From NCBI RefSeq assembly GCF_000768675.1, contig NZ_AVPI01000056.1, forward strand, positions 1-64,000: a DNA stretch of 64,000 nucleotides. Reading direction: 5' to 3'. A model generated the notes under the pieces. The model saw only the letters and a list, made by a program, of their open reading frames with translations. It made no database searches and was not told the DNA's origin. Made by a program: the position numbers and the translations under genes. Source of the DNA: Knoellia flava TL1. Its GTDB lineage: Bacteria > Actinomycetota > Actinomycetes > Actinomycetales > Dermatophilaceae. Shown here one piece after another: positions 49,684 to 58,394 of this stretch (positions are counted from its first letter, which is position 1; the number at the start of each line of letters is the position of its first letter).

Positions 49684-50498
49684 GGGCGCCCCTTGTGCTC
49701 GCCGGCGGGGAAGGCGACGAGCATCGTCGTCCCGTGCTGGGCGATCGTGTCGACGAGGATCCGGCCCCCGTGGAGCTCCGCGATGTGCGCGGAGATGTAG
49801 AGCCCCAGACCCGTCCCCTCACCGATGGGGGCGCTGCTCGAGAACCGGGCGAAGAGCCGCGAGCGCTCCTCCTCGCTCATGCCGCGGCCCTCGTCGCTGA
49901 TGGCGAGGATGACGTTGCCGTCGGCGGTGTGGCCCCGCACGACGACGGCGTTGTCGACGCGGTCGTCGTGGCGCAGCGCGTTGGCGACGAGGTTGCTCAC
50001 GAGCTGCTGGATGAGCTGCGGGTCGAGGTGGACCCGGGTCGGGGGGCCGGGGGCGTCGAGGGCGATGGCGCGGTGGCTGTGCACCTGCCGCAGCTCGCGC
50101 ACGACCGAGCGCAGGTAGGCCCGCAGCTCCACCTGGCGCAGGTGGACCTCGAAGAGCCCGGCCTCGATCCGGGCGTGGGTGAGCATGTCCTCGGCGAGCT
50201 CGATGACGTGGTCGGCGCTGCCCGAGATCGTGTCGACGAACTTCGCCTGGGTCGTCGTCAGGGGACCCGGCGTCTGCTCCGCCAAGAGGTCCGCGGACCC
50301 CTTGATGAGCGCCAGCGGGGTGCGCACCTCGTGGCTCAGCACCGACACCTGGTCCGCACGCCGCAGGGCCACGCCCTGCAGCCGCGCGATCTCGTGACCG
50401 CTGCGCCGCAGCGCCGCCCGCAGCCGCACGACCCACCACGCGAGCGCGAGCGCCACGAGCCCCGTCACGACGAGACCCGCCCCGAGGGCCGAGATCAT
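49680..50498 (-). CDS. Sensor histidine kinase without a large periplasmic domain
   Basis: A 272-residue kinase: one N-terminal helix (about residues 4-25), a coiled linker, dimerisation domain with H-box LSHEVRTPLALIKG, then the ATPase domain with N-box SNLVANALRH, G1 SDEGRGM and G2 GTGLGLYIS. There is no extracytoplasmic domain and no second helix, so it must sense inside the membrane, in the cytosol or through a partner, the adjacent transporter being the natural one. Start at ATG 50498. Divergent from coaE. Confidence 0.94.
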   Translation of the reverse strand: MISALGAGLVVTGLVALALAWWVVRLRAALRRSGHEIARLQGVALRRADQVSVLSHEVRTPLALIKGSADLLAEQTPGPLTTTQAKFVDTISGSADHVIELAEDMLTHARIEAGLFEVHLRQVELRAYLRSVVRELRQVHSHRAIALDAPGPPTRVHLDPQLIQQLVSNLVANALRHDDRVDNAVVVRGHTADGNVILAISDEGRGMSEEERSRLFARFSSSAPIGEGTGLGLYISAHIAELHGGRILVDTIAQHGTTMLVAFPAGEHKGRP

Positions 50499-50533
50499 GA
50501 GGGCGACCCTACGACGCCGGGTACGTTGACTCC

Positions 50534-51709
50534 ATGCTGCGCGTGGGCCTCACCGGCGGGATCGGCTCCGGCAAGTCGACGGTCGCCCGGACGCTGGCCG
50601 ACCTCGGGGCGGTCGTCGTGGACGCCGACGCCGTGGCCCGCGAGGTCGTCGAACCCGGCATGCCGGCCCTCACCGCGATCCGCGAGCGCTTCGGCGACGA
50701 CGTCTTCGGGAGGGACGGAGCCCTCGACCGACCCGCCCTCGGGCGCGTCGTCTTCGGCGATCCCGCTGCCCTGGCCGACCTCGAGGCGATCACCCACCCG
50801 GCCATCTGGAGGCGGACCGCCCAGCTGCTCGAGCAGGCGCCCAACGACGCCGTGCTCGTCCACGACATGCCGCTCATCGTCGAGAAGTCGATGGGCGCCG
50901 ACTACCACCTCGTCGTCGTCGTGGGCGCCACCGAGGAGGAGCGCCTTGCGCGTCTCGTCCGGGACCGTGGCATGGACGAGCAGGACGCGCGTTCGCGCAT
51001 CGCCGCACAGGCCGACGACGACGCGCGGCGCGCCGCAGCCGACGTGTGGCTCGACAACCACGGCACGCCGGAGCAGCTCGGCGTGCAGGTGCGGCGGCTC
51101 TGGGCCGAGCGGTTCGAGCCGTTCAACGCCAACCTGCTGCACGGCATACGGGCTCGTCGACCTGACGCGCTCACGATCAGCGAGCCGCGCGAGGAGTGGA
51201 CCGCGCAGGCGGCGCGGCTCGTCGCGCGGGTCGAGAAGGCGCTGGGGGAGCGGGCGGTGACCGTCGAGCACATCGGCTCGACGTCGGTGCCCGGCCTGCC
51301 GGCCAAGGACGTCATCGACCTCCAGGTGGGGGTCGCGTCCCTCGACGACGCCGACGAGCAGGCGTTCGTCGACGCCCTCGCGCGGTGCGGCTTCCCGCGG
51401 GTCGGCGAGGTTTCTCACGACAACGGCAAGGACGGGCAGGACTGGCCCAAGCGGTTCCACGCCAGCGCTGACCCCGGCCGCATGGCCCACGTCCACGTGC
51501 GCGAGGTCGGCAGCCCCGGCTACTCGTGGGCGCGGCGGTTCCGTGACTGGCTGCGAGTCGACGAGGCGGCCCGCTCCGAGTACGCCGCCCTCAAGATGCG
51601 CCTGCTGGCCCAGGGGCTCACCCCGTCGGAGTACGCCGACGCCAAGGAGCCGTGGTTCGACTCGGTGCACGAGCGCGTCCGGGGCCACGCGGCTCACTCG
51701 CCGGGGTAG
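50534..51709 (+). CDS. coaE: Dephospho-CoA kinase fused to a GrpB (UPF0157) domain
   Basis: A 391-residue fusion. Residues 1-200 are CoaE, which phosphorylates dephospho-CoA at the ribose 3'-OH: P-loop GLTGGIGSGKST, VDADAVARE and VHDMPLIVEK. Residues 205-390 are a GrpB/UPF0157 nucleotidyltransferase-fold domain with VEHIGSTSVPGLPAKDVIDLQ. The same fusion is present in mycobacteria (Rv1631). Leaderless: TACGTT at 50522-50527 ends 6 nt before the ATG. The last 16 bp overlap the convergent oxidoreductase. Confidence 0.96.
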   Translation: MLRVGLTGGIGSGKSTVARTLADLGAVVVDADAVAREVVEPGMPALTAIRERFGDDVFGRDGALDRPALGRVVFGDPAALADLEAITHPAIWRRTAQLLEQAPNDAVLVHDMPLIVEKSMGADYHLVVVVGATEEERLARLVRDRGMDEQDARSRIAAQADDDARRAAADVWLDNHGTPEQLGVQVRRLWAERFEPFNANLLHGIRARRPDALTISEPREEWTAQAARLVARVEKALGERAVTVEHIGSTSVPGLPAKDVIDLQVGVASLDDADEQAFVDALARCGFPRVGEVSHDNGKDGQDWPKRFHASADPGRMAHVHVREVGSPGYSWARRFRDWLRVDEAARSEYAALKMRLLAQGLTPSEYADAKEPWFDSVHERVRGHAAHSPG

Positions 51710-52743
51710 CGCACCCCTACCTGCGACCGGACCTCGTCGAGGACCTCCATGATGCGCAGGGTCTCGGCGGCGGGCAGGAGCGGGCTCTCCGTCAATCCGG
51801 CGTCGATGCACCGCGCGGCCTCGCAGACCTCGAAGTGGAGGCCGTGCTCGCGGCGCTCGGGTTCCCACGACAGCTCGGTCCCGGCGTCGCGCGACACGAA
51901 CCTCACGCGCGACGGCGCGTACCAGCGGTTCTGGGGGTCGTCGGGGTCGCCGAGCTCGAGCCGGCCCTCGGTCCCGTTGATGCTCGCGGTGGTGGGCGTG
52001 CGCGAGGTCATCGTCGCGTGGAGCAGACCATGCCCGCCGTTGCGGCCGGTCACGAGGATCGTCTCCTCGGCGTCGACGCCCTCATCGGTGAGGCGGCCGC
52101 TCGCCGTGACCGACTCGATGCCGCCGAGCGCGAACGACGCGAACGACGTGGGATAGATGCCGAGGTCGAGCAGCGCACCACCCGCGAGGGCCGGGTCGGA
52201 GAGCCGCTGCGGGCCGTTGGGGAAGAGCGGCTGGCCGTGGTCGGCGAAGACGTTCTCGACCTCGCCGAGCAGTCCCTGCTCGAGGCACTGGCGGACGACG
52301 TCGACGCCCGGGAGGAAGCGGGTCCACATCGCCTCCAGGGCCAGCAGCCCCTTGTCAGCGGCGGCGAAGAGGACCTCGCGGGCCTCGGCAGCGTTGCGGG
52401 TGAACGCCTTCTCGACGAGGACCGGCTTCCCCGCCCCGAGGGCGAGCAGCGACTGCGCGTGGTGCTCGGAGTGCGGGGTCGCGACGTAGACCGCGTCCAC
52501 GGCGGGGTCCGCGACGAGCTCCTCGTAGGACCCGTATGCCGTGTGCACCCCGAAGTCGTCCGCGAACGCCTGCGCACGCGACAGGTCGCGCGAGGCGACG
52601 GCCTGCAGGACCTGACCGGTCTCGTCCCGGAGCGCGGCCGCCATCTCACGGGCGATGTAACCGGGTCCGAGGACGCCCCAGCGCAGGCTGGGCGCGGAAC
52701 GGGGGTCGGGGGTGCGGGGCTCGGGGAGCGCGGTGAGGGTCAC
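51694..52743 (-). CDS. Gfo/Idh/MocA-family NAD(P)-dependent oxidoreductase
   Basis: A 349-residue oxidoreductase. The Rossmann part has GVLGPGYIAREMA (dinucleotide loop), AVYVATPHSEHHAQSLLALGAGKPVLVEKAFTRN (the EKP-type motif as EKA) and the C-terminal alpha/beta domain with LDLGIYPTSFASFALGG. It resembles trans-1,2-dihydrobenzene-1,2-diol dehydrogenase-like members. The likely substrate is a sugar or cyclitol, not resolvable here. GTG at 52743 is selected; GAGGATGAG precedes it. Divergent from uvrB. Confidence 0.92.
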   Translation of the reverse strand: MTLTALPEPRTPDPRSAPSLRWGVLGPGYIAREMAAALRDETGQVLQAVASRDLSRAQAFADDFGVHTAYGSYEELVADPAVDAVYVATPHSEHHAQSLLALGAGKPVLVEKAFTRNAAEAREVLFAAADKGLLALEAMWTRFLPGVDVVRQCLEQGLLGEVENVFADHGQPLFPNGPQRLSDPALAGGALLDLGIYPTSFASFALGGIESVTASGRLTDEGVDAEETILVTGRNGGHGLLHATMTSRTPTTASINGTEGRLELGDPDDPQNRWYAPSRVRFVSRDAGTELSWEPERREHGLHFEVCEAARCIDAGLTESPLLPAAETLRIMEVLDEVRSQVGVRYPGE

Positions 52744-52827
52744 CGACTCATCCTCCCGCACCTCGTGCCTGCGTCCGCAAGTGTGGTGGGTATGCCGGCA
52801 TCTCGCCGGACGCTGCGGGTGAGGCTC

Positions 52828-52849
52828 TGTCGGTGGCACGGCATACCGT
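52828..52849 (+). promoter_or_regulatory. uvrB promoter with exact PafBC (RecA-independent DNA damage) motif
   Basis: TGTCGGTG (52828-52835), 8 nt, then TACCGT (52844-52849) match TGTCRGTG-N8-TANNNT exactly. The hexamer ends 6 nt before the ATG, so the mRNA starts at the start codon. No LexA-box (CGAAC-type) sequence was seen in the 112-bp divergent gap. Confidence 0.8.
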
Positions 52850-52855
52850 GTGGGT

Positions 52856-54970
52856 ATGCGTCCCACCACCGACCTCAAGCGCACGGTCGCGCCGTTCAAG
52901 GTCGTCTCCGAGTTCGAGCCGGCCGGTGACCAGCCGGCCGCGATCAAGGACCTCGCCGAGCGCGTCAACCGCGGCGAGCAGAACGTCGTGCTCCTCGGCG
53001 CCACCGGCACCGGCAAGTCGGCGACGACGGCGTGGCTCGTCGAGCAGGTGCAGCGGCCGACGCTCGTCATGGCGCCCAACAAGACCCTCGCGGCGCAGCT
53101 CGCCAACGAGTTCCGTGAGCTGCTTCCGCACAACGCCGTCGAGTACTTCGTCAGCTACTACGACTACTACCAGCCCGAGGCCTACGTCCCGCAGACGGAC
53201 ACCTACATCGAGAAGGACTCCTCGATCAACGACGAGGTCGAGCGGCTGCGGCACTCGGCGACCAACTCGCTGCTCACCCGCCGCGACGTCATCGTCGTCG
53301 CGTCCGTGTCGTGCATCTACGGCCTCGGCACGCCGCAGGAGTACGTCGACAAGATGGTGCAGCTGCGCATCGGCGACGAGCTCGACCGCGACGAGCTGCT
53401 GCGGCGGTTCGTCCAGATGCAGTACACGCGCAACGACCTCGCCTTCACCCGCGGCACCTTCCGCGTGCGCGGGGACACCGTCGAGATCATCCCCATGTAC
53501 GAGGAGCTCGCGGTCCGCATCGAGTTCTTCGGCGACGAGGTCGACAAGATCTACACGCTGCACCCGCTCACCGGCGAGGTCGTGCGTGAGGAGACGGAGA
53601 TGTACGTCTTCCCCGCGTCGCACTACGTCGCCGGCACCGAGCGGATGGAGCGTGCCATCGCGGGCATCGAGCACGAGCTCGAGGAGCAGCTCAGGACGTT
53701 CGAGAGCCAGGGCAAGATGCTCGAGGCCCAGCGACTGCGCATGCGCACGACCTACGACATCGAGATGATGCGGCAGGTCGGCTCGTGCTCCGGCATCGAG
53801 AACTACTCGATGCACCTCGACGGCCGCACCCCCGGCTCGGCGCCCAACTGCCTCCTCGACTACTTCCCCGAGGACTTCCTGCTCGTCCTCGACGAGTCGC
53901 ACGTCACCGTGCCGCAGATCGGGGCGATGTACGAGGGCGACATGTCGCGCAAGCGCACCCTCGTGGACCACGGGTTCCGTCTGCCGTCGGCGATGGACAA
54001 CCGCCCGCTCAAGTGGGAGGAGTTCCTCGAGCGCATCGGGCAGACCGTCTACCTCTCCGCGACACCGGGCAACTACGAGCTCGCCCAGGCAGACGGCGTC
54101 GTCGAGCAGATCATCCGCCCGACGGGTCTCGTCGACCCCGAGATCGTGCTCAAGCCGACGAAGGGGCAGATCGACGACCTGCTCCACGAGATCAACGAGC
54201 GGGCCGCCAGGGACGAGCGCGTCCTCGTCACGACGCTGACGAAGAAGATGGCCGAGGACCTCACCGACTACCTGCTCGACAAGGGGGTGCGGGTCCGCTA
54301 CCTCCACTCCGACATCGACACCCTCCGCCGCGTCGAGCTGCTCCGCGAGCTGCGGATGGGTGAGTACGACGTCCTCGTCGGCATCAACCTGCTCCGTGAG
54401 GGACTGGACCTGCCCGAGGTGTCGCTCGTCTCGATCCTCGACGCCGACAAGGAGGGCTTCCTCCGCTCGGCCCGCTCCCTCATCCAGACGATCGGCCGTG
54501 CCGCGCGCAACGTGTCGGGCCAGGTCCACATGTACGCCGACAAGATCACCCCGTCGATGGCCGAGGCCGTCGACGAGACCTCGCGCCGCCGTGAGAAGCA
54601 GATCGCCTACAACACCGAGCGGGGGATCGACCCGCAGCCGCTGCGCAAGAAGATCGCCGACATCACCGACATGCTCGAGCGCGAGGACGCCGACACCGAG
54701 GCCCTGCTCGGGTCCGGACGGTCGCGGTCGCGCGGGAAGTCCGACGGGGGTCGTGGCGGTCGGGGGGCGCTGGCCGCCGACGCCGTCACGGTCGGCACGG
54801 ACCGGCTCGCGGGCATGGCGGCGGGCGACCTCGCCAACCTCATCCAGGAGCTGACGACCCAGATGCACCAGGCTGCGGCCGACCTGCACTTCGAGCTCGC
54901 TGCCCGACTGCGTGACGAGCTGGGCGACCTCAAGAAGGAGCTCCGGCAGATGAGCGAGGCGACACGATGA
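52856..54970 (+). CDS. uvrB: Excinuclease ABC subunit B
   Basis: UvrB verifies damage after loading by UvrA and recruits UvrC. The 704-residue protein has Walker [12 protein letters not shown], the beta-hairpin [20 protein letters not shown], helicase motif II VLDESH, motif [11 protein letters not shown] and a C-terminal UVR domain (about 665-700) after a Gly/Arg/Ser linker. ATG at 52856 is preferred to the in-frame GTG at 52850 because the -10 ends at 52849. RecA-independent damage promoter as for uvrA. Confidence 0.98.
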   Translation: MRPTTDLKRTVAPFKVVSEFEPAGDQPAAIKDLAERVNRGEQNVVLLGATGTGKSATTAWLVEQVQRPTLVMAPNKTLAAQLANEFRELLPHNAVEYFVSYYDYYQPEAYVPQTDTYIEKDSSINDEVERLRHSATNSLLTRRDVIVVASVSCIYGLGTPQEYVDKMVQLRIGDELDRDELLRRFVQMQYTRNDLAFTRGTFRVRGDTVEIIPMYEELAVRIEFFGDEVDKIYTLHPLTGEVVREETEMYVFPASHYVAGTERMERAIAGIEHELEEQLRTFESQGKMLEAQRLRMRTTYDIEMMRQVGSCSGIENYSMHLDGRTPGSAPNCLLDYFPEDFLLVLDESHVTVPQIGAMYEGDMSRKRTLVDHGFRLPSAMDNRPLKWEEFLERIGQTVYLSATPGNYELAQADGVVEQIIRPTGLVDPEIVLKPTKGQIDDLLHEINERAARDERVLVTTLTKKMAEDLTDYLLDKGVRVRYLHSDIDTLRRVELLRELRMGEYDVLVGINLLREGLDLPEVSLVSILDADKEGFLRSARSLIQTIGRAARNVSGQVHMYADKITPSMAEAVDETSRRREKQIAYNTERGIDPQPLRKKIADITDMLEREDADTEALLGSGRSRSRGKSDGGRGGRGALAADAVTVGTDRLAGMAAGDLANLIQELTTQMHQAAADLHFELAARLRDELGDLKKELRQMSEATR

Positions 54971-55016
54971 CATCGAGGAACACGACCGGTGCGCCCGTCC
55001 GCGGCCGGGACAGCGG

Positions 55017-55373
55017 GTGACCCCTGAGGAGCTGGGCGCCTACGCCCTGGCCAAGCCGGGGGCGTGGGCCGACCAGCCGTGGGAGGGCGACGACGTCGCC
55101 AAGGTCGGCGACAAGATCTTCGCGTTCCTCGGGTCGGAGGGGGTCGGGGTCAAGCTCGGCACCCGGGCCGAGGCCGACGAGTGGCTGGCCGAGTTCCCCG
55201 ACGACGCGGCCGTCATGGCCTACATCGGCCGGCACGGCTGGAACACCCTCGCCATCGGGGGGACGATCCCCGACGAGGCCCTGCGCGAGGCGGTCGACAC
55301 GTCCTACGCCCTCGTCGTCGCGAAGCTGCCGCGCAGTCAGCGACCCGAGAGCTCGTCGAGCAGCTCGAGCTGA
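55017..55373 (+). CDS. MmcQ/YjbR family protein
   Basis: A 118-residue protein with the CyaY-like fold of MmcQ/YjbR proteins: residues 3-35 (EELGAYALAKPGAWADQPWEGDDVAKVGDKIFAF is the diagnostic start), the loop GVKLGTRAEADEW and the end AYIGRHGWNTLAIGG...LRDAV-type helix. Function is unclear (sometimes called DNA-binding). The last seven residues are all serine, read through a 37-bp overlap with the convergent hydrolase, so the domain ends earlier. GTG at 55017 is the first start after the uvrB stop. Confidence 0.88.
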   Translation: MTPEELGAYALAKPGAWADQPWEGDDVAKVGDKIFAFLGSEGVGVKLGTRAEADEWLAEFPDDAAVMAYIGRHGWNTLAIGGTIPDEALREAVDTSYALVVAKLPRSQRPESSSSSSS

Positions 55374-56164
55374 CGCGTCCACGCCGGGGACTCGACGTCG
55401 ATGACGACGAAGTGGTCGCCGTCGACGAGCTCGACGGAGGCGTCGGCGCCCGTCGCGGTGGCCGCCTCGACGTACTCACGTGACTGCGTCGGCGGGACGA
55501 TGTCGTCGCCCCTGCCGTGGACGCACCGCACCGGCACGTCGAGAGGCACCTGTTGCCGTGGGTCGAAGGCCGCGTCCTCCGTGGTGGGGGCGCGACCGAG
55601 GAGCGCCTGCACCGCGCCCGACCCGAGGTCGTCGCGGTGGGCGGCGACGAGGTCGAGGACCCCGGCCTGCGACAGTGCCCCCGTGACGCGGACGCGCGCG
55701 TCCTGCCACCCGGCATACCGCTGGCGTCCTGCAGCCCACACCGCGAGGTGCCCACCGGCCGAGTGCCCGAGGGTGAGCACGGTCGAGGTGTCGAGGCCCT
55801 CGACGCCGGCGAGCCGCTCGATGGCGGCGTGCACGTCGTCGAACGTCGCCGGGGCGCCGCCACCGATGCCGACCCGGCGGTACTCGACGTTCCACGCCGT
55901 CCAGCCCTGCTCGGCGAGCGAGCGGGCGAGGGGACGGCCGAGCTCGAGGTCGTACTCCGCCTTCCAGAAGCCGCCGTGGATGACGACGACGACGCCCTTG
56001 CTCGCGCCGCTGGGCCGGGTCAGCTCGGCGAACTGCGACGGGTCGTCCCCATAGGTGATGCGCACGGGTCTCGAGTCCTCCTCTGGTGACGGCGGTGACT
56101 GCTGCGAGCACGCGACGAGGGGGAGCGAAGCCATCCCGAGCAGGAGGCCGCGACGCGTGAGCAC
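55337..56164 (-). CDS. Secreted lipoprotein alpha/beta hydrolase
   Basis: A 275-residue hydrolase with a twin-arginine-like, lipobox-ending signal (RRGLLLGMASLPLVAC, Cys19; here Thr-Arg-Arg). The oxyanion motif is VVVIHGGFWKAEY and the nucleophile elbow is LGHSAGGHL. Late strands include RCVHGRGDDIVPP (Asp) and GDHFVVID (His). The fold is near BD-FAE/kynurenine-formamidase-like esterases. It should act on an ester or lactone at the outer face of the membrane. It converges with the YjbR gene and is divergent from the riboswitch of terC. Confidence 0.92.
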   Translation of the reverse strand: MLTRRGLLLGMASLPLVACSQQSPPSPEEDSRPVRITYGDDPSQFAELTRPSGASKGVVVVIHGGFWKAEYDLELGRPLARSLAEQGWTAWNVEYRRVGIGGGAPATFDDVHAAIERLAGVEGLDTSTVLTLGHSAGGHLAVWAAGRQRYAGWQDARVRVTGALSQAGVLDLVAAHRDDLGSGAVQALLGRAPTTEDAAFDPRQQVPLDVPVRCVHGRGDDIVPPTQSREYVEAATATGADASVELVDGDHFVVIDVESPAWTRQLELLDELSGR

Positions 56165-56303
56165 GCTCGCAGCCTAGGTCGAGAGTGCTCGACACGCCGC
56201 CGAGCACCCACCACCCCCAGCGTGTTCTGCACTCTCGACCTCGTGCCCACCGTCCGTGGTCGAGTTGCGGCTCGACTCTCGATGCGTGCGAGAATCGTCC
56301 GAG

Positions 56304-56422
56304 CGGAGGGGAGTATCCCCAGCGCGGACTCCTCGTCATCACGGTCTCATCCAGGCCCGGGGATCCGGTCCAGCCCCACGGGCGGGAGAGACCTCCGGGA
56401 CACGCACCCGACCCCCGGAAGG
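56304..56422 (+). promoter_or_regulatory. yybP-ykoY manganese riboswitch upstream of terC
   Basis: The conserved L1 sequence GGGGAGTA (56308-56315) follows P1 5' strand CGGAGG (56304-56309), which pairs with CCTCCG (56392-56397). L3 element GAGAGACC lies at 56385-56393. P2 is ATCCCC (56315-56320) with GGGGAT (56359-56364). TCCGGG (56394-56399), which shares bases with P1, can instead pair with CCCGGA (56414-56419), hiding the ribosome site GGAAGG (56417-56422). Metal-stabilised P1 would thus free translation of the TerC gene. This class senses Mn2+. Confidence 0.85.
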
Positions 56423-56430
56423 TTCCGCAC

Positions 56431-57453
56431 TTGCACTCCCTCACCTCACTGGCGGCCGCGACGCCGTCGATGAACGTCGCCACGTGGCAGTGGTTCCTCA
56501 CCATCGGCATCGCCGCCGCCGTGCTGCTCTTCGACGTCGTCATGATCGCGCGCAACCCGCACCGCCCGTCGACGAAGGAGCTCGTCCTCGCGCTCTCGTT
56601 CTACATCGGCGCCGCGGTCCTCTTCGGGATCTGGGTCTGGCTCAGCCACGGGAGCCAGCTGGCGGGCGAGTTCTATGCCGGCTGGCTGACCGAGTACTCC
56701 CTGTCGGTCGACAACCTCTTCATCTTCCTGCTCATCATGGCGAAGTTCGCCGTGCCCGAGAAGTTCCAGCAGACGGCCCTCATGTGGGGCATCATCATCG
56801 CGATCGTCCTGCGCGGCATCTTCATCTGGCTCGGCGCCGCGGCGATCAACAACTTCTCGTGGGTCTTCTACATCTTCGGCGCGTTCCTCATCTACACCGC
56901 GGTCAAGCTCGCGACCGAGGGCGAGAGCGACGACGAGGAGTACGAGGAGAACCGCTTCATGAAGTGGGTGGAGAAGACCCTGCCGTCCACCAAGGAGTGG
57001 ACGAGCAAGATGGTCGTCAAGGAGAACGCGAAGCGCGTCGTCACGCCGCTCTTCATCGTCGTCCTCGCGCTCGGCACGACCGATCTGCTCTTCGCGCTCG
57101 ACTCGATCCCGGCGATCTACGGCCTCACCAAGGAGCCCTACCTCGTCCTCACCGCGAACCTCTTCGCGCTCATGGGTCTGCGCCAGCTCTACTTCCTGCT
57201 CGGTGGCCTGCTCCAGAAGCTCGTCTACCTCAGCCTGGGCCTGTCGGTGCTGCTCGCCTTCATCGGCGTCAAGCTCATCCTCCACGCCCTGCACGAGAAC
57301 GAGCTGCCGTTCATCAACGGCGGCGAGCACTTCGACGTGCCGGAGATCCCGATCGCGGTCTCGCTGGGCGCCATCGTCGTCATCCTCGGTGTCACCACGG
57401 TCGCCAGCCTCTGGAAGACCAAGCGTGACGAGAAGCAGGAGATCAACGCCTGA
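56431..57453 (+). CDS. TerC-family membrane protein (probable Mn exporter)
   Basis: A 340-residue protein with about nine helices. TerC signatures are EYSLSVDNLFIFLLIM (acidic Asp-Asn) and LALGTTDLLFALDSIPAIYG. A charged loop (about residues 165-205, SDDEEYEENRFMKW) separates the two halves. TerC proteins are linked to manganese export and to metalation of exported enzymes. TTG at 56431 is selected because GGAAGG is 8 nt upstream and lies in the riboswitch expression platform; an ATG at 56470 lacks a ribosome site. The C-terminus is Lys/Glu-rich and cytosolic. Confidence 0.92.
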   Translation: MHSLTSLAAATPSMNVATWQWFLTIGIAAAVLLFDVVMIARNPHRPSTKELVLALSFYIGAAVLFGIWVWLSHGSQLAGEFYAGWLTEYSLSVDNLFIFLLIMAKFAVPEKFQQTALMWGIIIAIVLRGIFIWLGAAAINNFSWVFYIFGAFLIYTAVKLATEGESDDEEYEENRFMKWVEKTLPSTKEWTSKMVVKENAKRVVTPLFIVVLALGTTDLLFALDSIPAIYGLTKEPYLVLTANLFALMGLRQLYFLLGGLLQKLVYLSLGLSVLLAFIGVKLILHALHENELPFINGGEHFDVPEIPIAVSLGAIVVILGVTTVASLWKTKRDEKQEINA

Positions 57454-57485
57454 CCCGTGGCACGGCATACGCCGCGTGCAGTGCG

Positions 57486-58358
57486 CTAGGACCCCGTCGA
57501 CTCGGCGGGGTCCTTGCGCGCTCCGAGGCCGAGGACGATCGCGGACGCGAGCACGACGAGAGCCATGCCGGCGAGCTGCCAGCCGTGGAGCACCTGCCCG
57601 AGGACGACGAGCCCGGCGAGAGCGGCGACGGCAGGCTCGAGGCTGAGCAGGATCCCGAAGACCTGGGCGGTGAGCCGCCGCAGCGCGACGAGCTCGAGCG
57701 AGTAGGGCAGCACCGACGACAGCACGGCGATGCCGAGGCCGCGGGCGAGCACACTCGCGTCCCACTCCGGCACCGAGGCGAGCCCGAAGGGCAGCGTGAC
57801 GAGGGTCGCGACGACCATCGCGAGCGCGAGGCCCTCGAGCTTGTCGAACTCGGCGCCGGTGCGCCCGCTGAAGATGATGTATGCCGCCCAGCACGCTCCC
57901 GCGGTCGCGGCCAGTCCCAGCCCGGTCCAGTCGAGGTCGGCGAACGGCACCGACAGCGCCTCGGAGATGAGGAGGACGCCGGCGCCCGCGGCGAGCACCG
58001 CGACGAGGTCGACGACACGACGTGACAGGGAGGCAGCGAGCAGCAGCGGGCCGAGGAACTCGATCGTCACGGCGACACCGATCGGCAGGTGGGCGAGCGA
58101 CCCGTAGAACGTGAAGTTCATGAGCCCGAGCGCAAGCCCGAAGCCGACGACGGTGAGCCAGGCGCGCCGTGAGTGGCCGCGGAAGCGGGGGCGGGCGATG
58201 GCGAGGAGGATGACGGTCGCGAAGAGCAGGCGCATGACGACCGAGCCCCCGGCCCCGATCTCGGGCACGAGCGTCGCGGCGAGCGCGCCACCGAACTGGA
58301 CCGAGACGACGCCGGCGAGGACGAGCAGGGGTGCGGGAACCGAGCTGAGGCGCGACAC
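57486..58358 (-). CDS. EamA-family (RhtA-like) transporter
   Basis: A 290-residue protein with ten helices and two EamA repeats (about residues 5-135 and 145-280). The N-terminal SVQFGGALAATLVPEIGAGGSVVMRL, GVAVTIEFLGPLLLA and VLPYSLELVALRRLTAQVFGILLSLEPAVAAL are typical of the RhtA subset, which exports amino acids such as threonine and homoserine. Substrate unproved. GTG at 58358, leaderless with TAGCCT (58370-58365). Confidence 0.92.
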   Translation of the reverse strand: MSRLSSVPAPLLVLAGVVSVQFGGALAATLVPEIGAGGSVVMRLLFATVILLAIARPRFRGHSRRAWLTVVGFGLALGLMNFTFYGSLAHLPIGVAVTIEFLGPLLLAASLSRRVVDLVAVLAAGAGVLLISEALSVPFADLDWTGLGLAATAGACWAAYIIFSGRTGAEFDKLEGLALAMVVATLVTLPFGLASVPEWDASVLARGLGIAVLSSVLPYSLELVALRRLTAQVFGILLSLEPAVAALAGLVVLGQVLHGWQLAGMALVVLASAIVLGLGARKDPAESTGS

Positions 58359-58394
58359 CCCGTCAGGCTAGGACCGGCAGCTCGACGGTCCCGC

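Noticed and set aside
52744-52855. SOS (LexA) box for uvrB, and likewise in 61682-61762 for uvrA
   Set aside because: No CGAAC-N4-GTTCG-type sequence in either gap; the RecA-independent motif explains both promoters.
54967-55020. A 17-codon frame starting at ATG 54967 between uvrB and the YjbR gene
   Set aside because: Too short, overlaps both neighbours and lacks a ribosome site or conserved pattern.
55350-55373. Poly-serine tail of the YjbR-like protein as a functional domain
   Set aside because: It is an effect of reading through the overlapping end of the convergent hydrolase gene.
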